A DNA stretch of 9,291 bases, from NCBI GenBank assembly GCA_030620925.1, contig JAUXIQ010000050.1, positions 1 through 9,291 on the forward strand, given 5' to 3'. This DNA is from Nitrospinota bacterium. Its GTDB lineage: Bacteria; JAUXIQ01. Position 1 is the first letter of the stretch, and each line of letters opens with the position of its first letter. The notes beneath the pieces are model-generated. The model was not told the DNA's origin, did no database searches, and saw only the letters and a list, made by a program, of their open reading frames with translations. A program made the position numbers and the translations under genes. Shown here piece after piece: positions 1-5,177 of this stretch.

Positions 1-118
1 CGGTGCGGTCGTTGACCCGGCCCTGTTCATCGGGCAGGCAGGTGCCCATGGGAGCGAAAACGATCCTGTTTTTAAGCTTCAGGGAGCCGATTTTGAACTC
101 TGAAAACAGCATGCCCAT
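1..118 (-). CDS. Old yellow enzyme / 2,4-dienoyl-CoA reductase-like flavoprotein, N-terminal fragment
   Basis: Only the first 39 codons are present; the gene runs off the left edge of the window. The translation begins MGMLFSEFKIGSLKLKNRIV and continues FAPMGTC. The LKNRIV-x-APM block is the hallmark first strand of the FMN-binding TIM barrel in the NADH:flavin oxidoreductase/old yellow enzyme family, which includes 2,4-dienoyl-CoA reductase. Family members reduce activated C=C bonds of enones or dienoyl-CoA using FMN. The start at 118 is chosen because GGAG lies 6 nt upstream; a second in-frame ATG at 112 is less well placed. It is the last visible gene of the minus-strand group behind the mutase pair, but a 194-nt gap with a hairpin separates it, so co-transcription is uncertain. 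The substrate cannot be inferred from this fragment. Confidence 0.85.
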   Translation of the reverse strand, partial: MGMLFSEFKIGSLKLKNRIVFAPMGTCLPDEQGRVNDRT

Positions 119-190
119 CTTACTCTCCGGATCAAAAGCGGGCCCCATCCGGTATCCCTCTGGAAAAATCTTCTATTATGTATGGACTAA

Positions 191-224
191 CCCCCACGTT
201 TCGGGCCGGGTAAGAACGCGGGGG
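191..224 (-). other. GC-rich hairpin between the cobalamin subunit and the flavoprotein gene
   Basis: CCCCCACGTT (191-200) and AACGCGGGGG (215-224) form a 10-bp inverted repeat with a 14-nt loop. In minus-strand RNA all ten positions pair, one as a G-U wobble. In plus-strand RNA the same position is an A-C mismatch, so the structure fits minus-strand transcription. No T-run follows it on the minus strand, so it is not a classical intrinsic terminator. It could be a partial terminator, an RNA-processing or stability element separating the two genes, or chance. The rest of the 119-312 gap shows no gene. Confidence 0.4.
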
Positions 225-312
225 AATCGTGATTGGATTCATTAAATCCGGACCCCGGGCGGAAAAGTTTAACCCATCCCGGTCAACCGTGGGAAAGGAT
301 CGAATTCACCGG

Positions 313-720
313 CTAATGTTGTTTGCGGACGTTGTCGCGAATATAGCCAACCATGTCTTTGGTGAGGGAACCCGCTGTAAACACTTCGTCAATACCCAGG
401 TCTTTCATCTCCGGGATGTCCTCCCTGGGAATGACCCCGCCCACCACCACCAGGACGTCTTTTATCTCCTTACCCTGGAGGATTTTGGTGACTTCGGGTG
501 CGAAGGTGAGGTGTTCACCGGAGAGGCAACTCAGGCCGATGACGTCTACGTCCTCCTCGAGGGCCGCCTGGACAACGTTTTCCGGTGTCTGGTAGAGTCC
601 CAGGTAGATTACTTCCATTCCCGCCTCCCGAAAGAGTGAGGCGACAACTTTCGCCCCCCTGTCGTGTCCGTCCAGTCCCAGCTTGGAAATCAGCACTTTT
701 ATCTTTTTATCTTCGTTCAT
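313..720 (-). CDS. Cobalamin-binding small subunit of a split acyl-CoA mutase (MCM C-terminal-like), first copy
   Basis: A 135-residue protein made only of the B12-binding Rossmann-like domain found at the C terminus of methylmalonyl-CoA mutase and as the separate small subunit (about 136 aa) of isobutyryl-CoA and 2-hydroxyisobutyryl-CoA mutases. It has the base-off motif K13-x-G-x-D17-G-H19-D-R-G22: His19 would be the lower cobalt ligand, with Asp17 and Lys13 completing the relay. The SxL motif (S64-C-L66) and the GG of VVGGVIP (94-95) line the nucleotide tail pocket. AGGAG lies 8 nt before the start. It is 86 nt downstream of the large subunit on the same strand, so the two probably form one heteromeric enzyme. 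Unlike the second copy in this window, its cobalt-binding motif is canonical. The frequent PGT near the C terminus is AGS here. Confidence 0.93.
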   Translation of the reverse strand: MNEDKKIKVLISKLGLDGHDRGAKVVASLFREAGMEVIYLGLYQTPENVVQAALEEDVDVIGLSCLSGEHLTFAPEVTKILQGKEIKDVLVVVGGVIPREDIPEMKDLGIDEVFTAGSLTKDMVGYIRDNVRKQH

Positions 721-750
721 CTATGCTGCTCCTATCCTGTCATTATTCAT

Positions 751-790
751 GATGCCTCCGGTGGCGAAATGCGGGCCCTACGCCGGCATC
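751..790 (-). other. Possible intergenic hairpin between mutase large and small subunit genes
   Basis: GATGCC (751-756) and GGCG (763-766) are complementary to the contiguous CGCC (781-784) and GGCATC (785-790). This gives a bulged 10-bp stem around a 14-nt loop that itself contains GGGCCC. It lies in the 86-nt spacer of a likely co-transcribed gene pair, where such structures can set the relative amounts of two subunits. No T-run follows, so a terminator is unlikely. Only complementarity supports it. Confidence 0.3.
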
Positions 791-806
791 CCGCATCCAG
801 GCGGTG

Positions 807-2468
807 TTACTTGAAAGGATTTTCTATGACTTTCAGTGGATCGTAGCTGTAGCCGTAAGCCTCGCGCATGGTGCCCACAATTTCGCCCAGGGTGGCGTAA
901 GCCTTGACGGCGTCAATTATTTCCGGCATAAGGTTGGCTTTTTCGCCCTGGTCTGCTTTTCTGCTCACCGCCTCAAGGGCGTTTCTGACCTTGGTGTTAT
1001 CGCGTCGCTCCTTGAGCTCCCTCACTCGTTTGACCTGTATTTCGGTTGTCTCCGCCGGTATGCGGTGCACTCCGCCGGGGGTCTCCTTTTCCGCTTCAGA
1101 GACGAAAGCGTTAACGCCTACGGTGATCTGCTTAGATTCTTCCAGCTCTTTCTGGCGTTTGAGTGCGGCCTTTTCCATCTCCTTGTCGATCCATTCGGTG
1201 CGCATGGCTTCGTACATACCGCCCAACTCTTCTATTTGCGCCAATATCTCCTCCGCCTTCTTTTCGATCACCCCGGTCAGTGATTCCACGTAATAGGAAC
1301 CTCCCAGAGGGTCGGCCACGCGCGCCACGCCCGTCTCATAGGCCAGTATCTGCTGGGTGCGCAGCGCCAGGAGCTGGGCTTCCTCGGTGGGGAGGGCTAT
1401 CGGCTCGTCGTAGGAGCAGCAGTGGAGAGACTGCACTCCGGCCAGGACGGCGGCCATCGCCTGGTAGGCGACACGGATGATGTTATTGAGCGGCTGTTGG
1501 GGCACCAGTGAGCAGCCGGCGGTGTGCACGGCGAACCTGAACTTGAGGGACCGGGGGTCCTGTGCCCCATACTTCTCTTTGAGTATCTTGGCCCACAGCT
1601 TACGGGCCGCCCTGAGCTTGGCCACCTCCTCGAAAAAATCGACGTGGGAGGAACAGTAGAAGGCCATGCGAGGTGCGAACTGGTCAATTTTCAGGCCCCG
1701 CTCCAGAGCCCCGTCTATGTAGCACATGGCCATGCCCAGCCCGAAGGCTACCTCCTGGGGAGCGTCGATGCCCTGTTCTCTCAAATCGTACATGTTTACG
1801 GTGGTGTTATACCAGTGGGGCATGTTGCGGGCCGTATACTCTATGCTGTCCACGCCCGTCTTGAGGGCCAGTTTCAAGGGCACGGCGGTCCTGAAGCCGC
1901 AGTAGCGGAAGTGCACGGGGTCGTTCTGTATGGTGCCCCTGAGAGTGGAGGGATCGATTCCTCTTTTCTCAGCCACCACCAGGTACTGGGCGAGAATGAC
2001 CGGCGTAGAGCAGGAGGTGGTAATGAGGGACATGCTGGTCTTGTCTATGGCGATGCCGTCCACGAGGTCTTCCATGTCCTCTAAGGAACAGAAGTTGCAC
2101 CCGGTGACACCGATTTCGTCGAAAGCCCTCGGGTGGTCGGGGTCTATCCCCATATGGCTGGGTATATCCAGGATAACGTTCAGCCCTCCAACCCCCTCCG
2201 CCATCTGAAACTTGAGCCTCTTATTGGTGTCGGAGGCGGTGCCGTAGCCGCAGACCTCGCGCCGGGTCCAATATTTACCCCGGTACATATCGGGATGAAT
2301 CCCCCTGGTGTAAGGGTATTGTCCGGGGTCGGCTATTTCCTTTTGGTAATCGATTTGCTCCACGTCTTCCGGCGTATATCTATCAGAGACCGGCAGTCCG
2401 GACCATGTCTCCAACCTCTTCGGTTTCTCAAAGTAGGCATCTTCCATGCCGCTGTTTTCTTCAGCCAT
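807..2468 (-). CDS. Divergent B12-dependent acyl-CoA mutase, large (substrate-binding) subunit, first copy
   Basis: A 553-residue protein matching the TIM-barrel half of methylmalonyl-CoA mutase end to end and lacking the fused B12 domain, as in split isobutyryl-CoA/2-hydroxyisobutyryl-CoA mutases. Family blocks in order: YPYTRGIHPDMY (51-62), WTRREVCGYGT (67-77), GTIQND (178-183), NMPHWY (215-220), FAPRMAF (264-270), RAARKLWAK (286-294), QSLHCCSYDE (346-355), ADPLGGSYYVESL (385-397), GVN (451-453). Against recalled Propionibacterium numbering, Tyr89 is Val72, Arg207 is Gly191 in a gap-free stretch, and catalytic His244 is Asp228, with the preceding Tyr kept. Q330 appears as His315 and N366 as Cys351. 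It is therefore a family member but probably not a methylmalonyl-CoA mutase. GGAGG lies 6 nt before the ATG. It sits 38 nt after the small membrane-protein gene and before the cobalamin subunit. No MeaB-type chaperone gene is in the window. Substrate unknown. Confidence 0.93.
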   Translation of the reverse strand: MAEENSGMEDAYFEKPKRLETWSGLPVSDRYTPEDVEQIDYQKEIADPGQYPYTRGIHPDMYRGKYWTRREVCGYGTASDTNKRLKFQMAEGVGGLNVILDIPSHMGIDPDHPRAFDEIGVTGCNFCSLEDMEDLVDGIAIDKTSMSLITTSCSTPVILAQYLVVAEKRGIDPSTLRGTIQNDPVHFRYCGFRTAVPLKLALKTGVDSIEYTARNMPHWYNTTVNMYDLREQGIDAPQEVAFGLGMAMCYIDGALERGLKIDQFAPRMAFYCSSHVDFFEEVAKLRAARKLWAKILKEKYGAQDPRSLKFRFAVHTAGCSLVPQQPLNNIIRVAYQAMAAVLAGVQSLHCCSYDEPIALPTEEAQLLALRTQQILAYETGVARVADPLGGSYYVESLTGVIEKKAEEILAQIEELGGMYEAMRTEWIDKEMEKAALKRQKELEESKQITVGVNAFVSEAEKETPGGVHRIPAETTEIQVKRVRELKERRDNTKVRNALEAVSRKADQGEKANLMPEIIDAVKAYATLGEIVGTMREAYGYSYDPLKVIENPFK

Positions 2469-2506
2469 GATTATCCTCCAGGTCTCTTGTTACGTGCGTC
2501 TTAATT

Positions 2507-2773
2507 TCACATGGGTTTGGGCGGGTCTCCCCTCTCCTCCTCGTCCATAACTTTCATGGAGTTTTTTCCCGACCCGCCGTCCTTATCAGCAGCTATCTCG
2601 CGGAGGTGCTTTTCCATGAGGTCCAATTTATCCAGCATCTCCTTGAGCAGCGGTTTGACCCCGAATATGGAAAAGGGTACTATTATCCACAGAATAGTAA
2701 GAAATAGACTCAGGCCCAGAAATGCCGCCATTAAGCCCCATATATAGCCTGGCATATCCTGCAGTAATTCCAT
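2507..2773 (-). CDS. Small single-span membrane protein heading the mutase operon
   Basis: An 88-residue protein I do not recognise. Residues about 11-38 (WGLMAAFLGLSLFLTILWII and following) form one hydrophobic membrane segment. Residues about 40-63 are charged and probably helical, perhaps a coiled coil (KPLLKEMLDKLDLMEKHLRE). The last 25 residues are acidic and rich in Gly, Asp and Pro, hence flexible. There is no signal-peptide cleavage motif, so it is likely membrane-anchored with a cytoplasmic tail. GAGG lies 5 nt before the ATG. It is the first gene behind a good minus-strand promoter and only 38 nt before the mutase large subunit, which makes it a probable operon member. It might tether or regulate the enzyme at the membrane, but nothing in the sequence shows this. 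Confidence 0.72.
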   Translation of the reverse strand: MELLQDMPGYIWGLMAAFLGLSLFLTILWIIVPFSIFGVKPLLKEMLDKLDLMEKHLREIAADKDGGSGKNSMKVMDEEERGDPPKPM

Positions 2774-2783
2774 CTCGACCTCT

Positions 2784-2797
2784 TTTTTATATAAAAA
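2784..2797 (-). promoter_or_regulatory. A/T palindrome in the leader of the minus-strand operon
   Basis: TTTTTATATAAAAA is a perfect 14-bp palindrome inside the predicted 5' leader, directly next to the GAGG ribosome-binding site (CCTC on the plus strand, 2779-2782). In RNA it would form a weak A-U hairpin that could modulate ribosome access; in DNA it could bind a regulator. A/T tracts like this can also be chance. Confidence 0.3.
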
Positions 2798-2846
2798 GGC
2801 TCTTTTGGTTAAACATCGTCTGTTTCACTTTCGCAATTAAGTGTAA

Positions 2847-2875
2847 GTATTAGCAAATTGAGAAGACCAGTTCAA
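2847..2875 (-). promoter_or_regulatory. Sigma70-type promoter for the leftward membrane-protein/mutase operon
   Basis: Reading the minus strand, TTGAAC (2875-2870) is followed by a 17-nt spacer and TAATAC (2852-2847). Both hexamers are near consensus at ideal spacing. Transcription would start near 2840, giving a leader of about 67 nt before the ATG at 2773. It is the only well-formed minus-strand promoter I see upstream of these genes. Confidence 0.6.
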
Positions 2876-3066
2876 GAAAAAACCTATGTTCGCTGAGGGG
2901 ATGAGCGTTGAGAATATTAGGAACCCTTTTTTCCATAGGCCTCCCCGGATAACATCGAGCTCACTCAGAAGAGGCCATCCCCGGGGAACCGACGACGAGC
3001 TCTATACTGACCCCTCCCCCAATTCTGGCACGCCGAGGACAGGATTTGTCCAGTAATAATTTAATG
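2876..3066. other. Gene-free spacer between divergent promoters
   Basis: No convincing gene lies here. The only open frame of note on the plus strand, 2886-3056 (56 codons), has no ribosome-binding site and no recognisable protein. The stretch contains the palindrome TCCCCGGGGA (2978-2987), a distant inverted repeat CCTATG (2883-2888)/CATAGG (2934-2939), and a degenerate direct duplication: GGCC-TCCCCGG around 2938 and GGCCATCCCCGG around 2973, each followed by CGAGCTC (2956-2962 and 2996-3002). It may be decayed sequence or a regulatory region. Confidence 0.45.
3037..3051. repeat. Dyad GGACA-N5-TGTCC upstream of the rightward promoter
   Basis: A perfect 5-bp inverted repeat with a 5-nt centre (GGATT) ends 15 bp before the -35 box. 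The same half-site, GGACA, recurs at the dyad just downstream of the -10 box. Its placement suits an operator or activator site, but short dyads are common by chance. Confidence 0.3.
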
Positions 3067-3094
3067 TTGACAATGGGGCTTCATCACCTATAAT
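3067..3094 (+). promoter_or_regulatory. Consensus sigma70 promoter driving the MaoC-like gene
   Basis: TTGACA (3067-3072) and TATAAT (3089-3094) are both exact consensus hexamers with a 16-nt spacer. Transcription would begin near 3101, leaving a leader of about 93 nt before the ATG at 3195. This is an unusually strong promoter for a catabolic gene, so repression at the adjacent dyads would make sense. Confidence 0.75.
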
Positions 3095-3102
3095 CGAAAG
3101 CG

Positions 3103-3112
3103 GACAGCTGTC
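3103..3112. promoter_or_regulatory. Palindrome GACAGCTGTC at the transcription start, possible operator
   Basis: A perfect 10-bp palindrome begins 8 bp after the -10 hexamer, overlapping the expected +1. It shares the GGACA half-site with the dyad at 3037-3051. Dyad centres are about 63 bp apart, close to six helical turns, so a looping repressor could contact both. No regulator gene is in the window. Confidence 0.35.
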
Positions 3113-3194
3113 ACCTGCCAAACGTATTTACGGAGTATTCTTAGAGATAAAGGCCTTAACCTGGGCGATTCGCTCATTCTGAGAGGAGGCGGGC

Positions 3195-3617
3195 ATGGTA
3201 GACCAGAGTCACATCGGTAAAGTTTTTGACCCCTTTGAGGTAGAAGTGGAGAAGGGAGCAATAATAAAATTTGCAGATGCCGTGGGAGATCAGAATCCCC
3301 TGTACAGTGATCGCAAAGGAGATTTGGAGGCTCCTCCCACGTTCGGAACGACCTTCCGCCCCGCTGAAGGTTTCTTCCAGACCTTTACGGACCTGGATAT
3401 AGACCTCACCAGGGTGCTCCACGGCGAGGAAGAATACGAATATTTAAAGCCTATTAAGCCCGGCGATACGTTGGTTTGCCAGACCAAGGTGGCGAATGTG
3501 TTTGAGAAATCGGGGAAGAGCGGGGGCATGGATTTCGTGGTGCTGGAGACGGAGTGCAAGAACCCCGCCGGTGAACTGGTGCTCATACAGCGGGGCACCA
3601 TAGTGGTGAGGAAATAA
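3195..3617 (+). CDS. MaoC / FAS1-like hot-dog dehydratase, single domain
   Basis: A 140-residue single hot-dog domain resembling the MaoC N-terminal/FAS1-like dehydratase family, whose members hydrate enoyl-thioesters or dehydrate 3-hydroxyacyl-thioesters. The hydratase-2 region reads FADAVGDQNPLY (26-37). Asp32 and Asn34 are present, but the usual catalytic His of GDxNPxH is Tyr37, as in HadA/HadC-type accessory halves. The family block YEYLKPIKPGDTL follows at about 82-94, and a C-terminal strand ends in IQRGTIVVRK. GGAGG lies 5 nt before the ATG. It has its own strong promoter and is followed by a terminator, so it is probably monocistronic. If it is the non-catalytic half of a heterodimer, the MaoC partner is encoded elsewhere. 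It could also act alone or be a binding protein. Confidence 0.87.
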   Translation: MVDQSHIGKVFDPFEVEVEKGAIIKFADAVGDQNPLYSDRKGDLEAPPTFGTTFRPAEGFFQTFTDLDIDLTRVLHGEEEYEYLKPIKPGDTLVCQTKVANVFEKSGKSGGMDFVVLETECKNPAGELVLIQRGTIVVRK

Positions 3618-3651
3618 CTGACCGCCGTTGTCTGTCAAGCCTCTGTAGGGT

Positions 3652-3705
3652 TATTATATTGAAAACGGGCTGTCGCCTTTCGCGTGCCCGTTTTCGTGTA
3701 TAATA
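3652..3705 (+). terminator. Strong hairpin terminator after the MaoC-like gene
   Basis: A perfect 10-bp stem, GAAAACGGGC (3661-3670) with GCCCGTTTTC (3686-3695), encloses a 15-nt loop containing a further CGC/GCG pair. Outside it, TATTATA (3652-3658) pairs with TATAATA (3699-3705) across a small internal loop, extending the dyad to 54 bp. The A-run/T-run arms let it act on either strand, although the U-run is short and lies inside the stem. It separates the MaoC-like transcript from the MmgE/PrpD group. Confidence 0.7.
3699..3704 (+). promoter_or_regulatory. Possible -10 element for the MmgE/PrpD-mutase group
   Basis: TATAAT preceded directly by TG lies in the outer arm of the terminator hairpin, 57 nt before the MmgE/PrpD start codon. 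There is no good -35 hexamer at 16-18 nt, so only half of a promoter is visible. Since the upstream gene appears to terminate here, the group needs its own promoter, and this is the best candidate. Confidence 0.3.
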
Positions 3706-3761
3706 GACTAAAAGACCGGCGTATGACTTCTTAAACCAAAAGTATCGCAATAGAGGAAGAG

Positions 3762-5150
3762 ATGGGGATAACCGCCGAACTGGTGAACTTCTACCAGGGG
3801 TTAAAGTTTACGGGCCTTCCCCCGGAAGCCGCGGATAGAGCCAAATACTTTCTGCTCGATTACCTTGGGGTAGCTGCCAGGGGCTCGCTTGAGGAGTCCT
3901 GCAAGGTCATGTACGGGACACTGCGGGCCATGCATCCCTCCGATGACGGTTCGGTGATAATAGGGCGGAAGGGCCGGCTGCCGGCATACATAGCCGCCCT
4001 GGTCAACGGCACCTCAGGCCATAGTATCGAGCTGGACGATGTGAACAACAGCGCATCCCTTCACCCCGCAGTGGCCATATTCCCTACCGCGTTAGCCGTG
4101 GCCCAGGAGCAGGGCAGCGGGCCGGAAGAATTCATCACCGCCGCGGTTGTCGGCTACGATGTTGCCGTTAGGCTGGGAATGGCCCTTGATCCCGCTATGC
4201 ATTACGCTCATGGCTTCCACCCCACAGCCACCTGCGGTACGCTGGGAGCAGCGGCGACGGCGGCCAAGCTTCTGGGCCTGAATGAGGACCAGACGGCCTC
4301 CGCCCTGGGCGTTGCGGGTAGCCAGGCGGCGGGGTCGATGGAGTATTTGAGTAACGGCGCCTGGACCAAGCGTATGCATCCCGGTTGGGCGGCCCACAGC
4401 GGAATTACCGCCGCCTATCTGGCAAAAAACGGCTACGTGGGCCCCGCCACCATCATCGAAGGCAAATCGGGTTTCCTCCATTCATATTCCGACCATTCCA
4501 ATCCCGGCGTGGTGCTTGAGGAATTGGGAGAGGTGTTCCACATCACCCGCACCAGCATCAAACCGCACGCCTGCTGCCGCTATAAACAGGCGGGCATAGA
4601 CGGCGTGCTTAAAATAGTGGGAGAGAACGACCTCACCCCTGCCGATATTAAGAAAATAAGGGTGGGCATTCTGTCCGGGGGGTGGGACATAGTGGTCGAC
4701 CCGCCGGAACAGAAGCGCAACCCCCGCTCCACCGTTGACGCCCAGTTCAGCATGCCCTACGGGGCGGCGGTGGCGGTCGCACGACGCAGGGCATTCATAG
4801 ACGAGTATCAGGTGGAATTATTGTCAGACCCGGTTTTAAAAGAGTTGATGGGGAAAGTCGAGTGTTTCAAAGACCCCGATCTTGACAAGGAATACCCCGC
4901 CCACTGGCCGTCCAGGGTCGAAGTCGAAACGGTCGAGGGGGCCAAACACAGCGTAAAAGTGGATTTCCCGAAGGGGGACCCGGAGAACCCTCTCTCCTGG
5001 GAACAGATAGAAGATAAATTCAGATCACTGGGCTCTTCCGTTTATAGCGGTGAGCGATTGGAGGAGATTATAAAGACCGTAAGGGGCCTGGAAACGAAGG
5101 AGATGGGCGCCCTTTACGGGCTTCTGGAAGCCGATCCGCCCACCTCCTGA
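3762..5150 (+). CDS. MmgE/PrpD family protein (2-methylcitrate dehydratase / cis-aconitate decarboxylase fold)
   Basis: A 462-residue full-length family member. Members include 2-methylcitrate dehydratase and cis-aconitate decarboxylase, which act on small polycarboxylates by proton abstraction and elimination or decarboxylation without a metal. Blocks in order: VNGTSGHSIELDDV (81-94), LHPA (100-103), GFHPTATCGTLGAAA (151-165), WTKRMHPGWAAHSG (201-214), SGFLHSY (236-242), SIKPHACCRYKQAGIDG (265-281). By comparison with recalled IRG1 active-site positions, His101, His153, Lys203 and Lys267 are candidate catalytic residues and all are present. GAGG lies 5 nt before the ATG. Only 27 nt separate it from the following mutase gene, so the two are probably co-transcribed. 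Many family members of unknown substrate occur in acyl-CoA gene clusters, and I cannot name the substrate here. Confidence 0.93.
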   Translation: MGITAELVNFYQGLKFTGLPPEAADRAKYFLLDYLGVAARGSLEESCKVMYGTLRAMHPSDDGSVIIGRKGRLPAYIAALVNGTSGHSIELDDVNNSASLHPAVAIFPTALAVAQEQGSGPEEFITAAVVGYDVAVRLGMALDPAMHYAHGFHPTATCGTLGAAATAAKLLGLNEDQTASALGVAGSQAAGSMEYLSNGAWTKRMHPGWAAHSGITAAYLAKNGYVGPATIIEGKSGFLHSYSDHSNPGVVLEELGEVFHITRTSIKPHACCRYKQAGIDGVLKIVGENDLTPADIKKIRVGILSGGWDIVVDPPEQKRNPRSTVDAQFSMPYGAAVAVARRRAFIDEYQVELLSDPVLKELMGKVECFKDPDLDKEYPAHWPSRVEVETVEGAKHSVKVDFPKGDPENPLSWEQIEDKFRSLGSSVYSGERLEEIIKTVRGLETKEMGALYGLLEADPPTS

Positions 5151-5177
5151 AAGAAGGGCATCGAGGAGATATCCGAC

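Noticed and set aside
1524-2084. A 186-codon plus-strand frame inside the first mutase gene
   Set aside because: It is an antisense shadow of conserved mutase codons with no recognisable domain.
807-2468. Calling the mutases methylmalonyl-CoA mutase (mutA/mutB, mcm) or 2-hydroxyisobutyryl-CoA mutase (hcmA)
   Set aside because: The split architecture resembles the latter, but the diagnostic substrate residues of both enzymes are absent in both large subunits, so only the family is named.
2774-3194. A cobalamin riboswitch in the divergent spacer controlling the B12-dependent genes
   Set aside because: I looked for a B12-box-like motif and the long structured leader of that riboswitch. The predicted leaders (about 67 and 93 nt) are too short and no such motif is visible.
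3174-3422. An 82-codon minus-strand frame overlapping the start of the MaoC-like gene
   Set aside because: It lies opposite the ribosome-binding site and start of a convincing gene and shows no family features.
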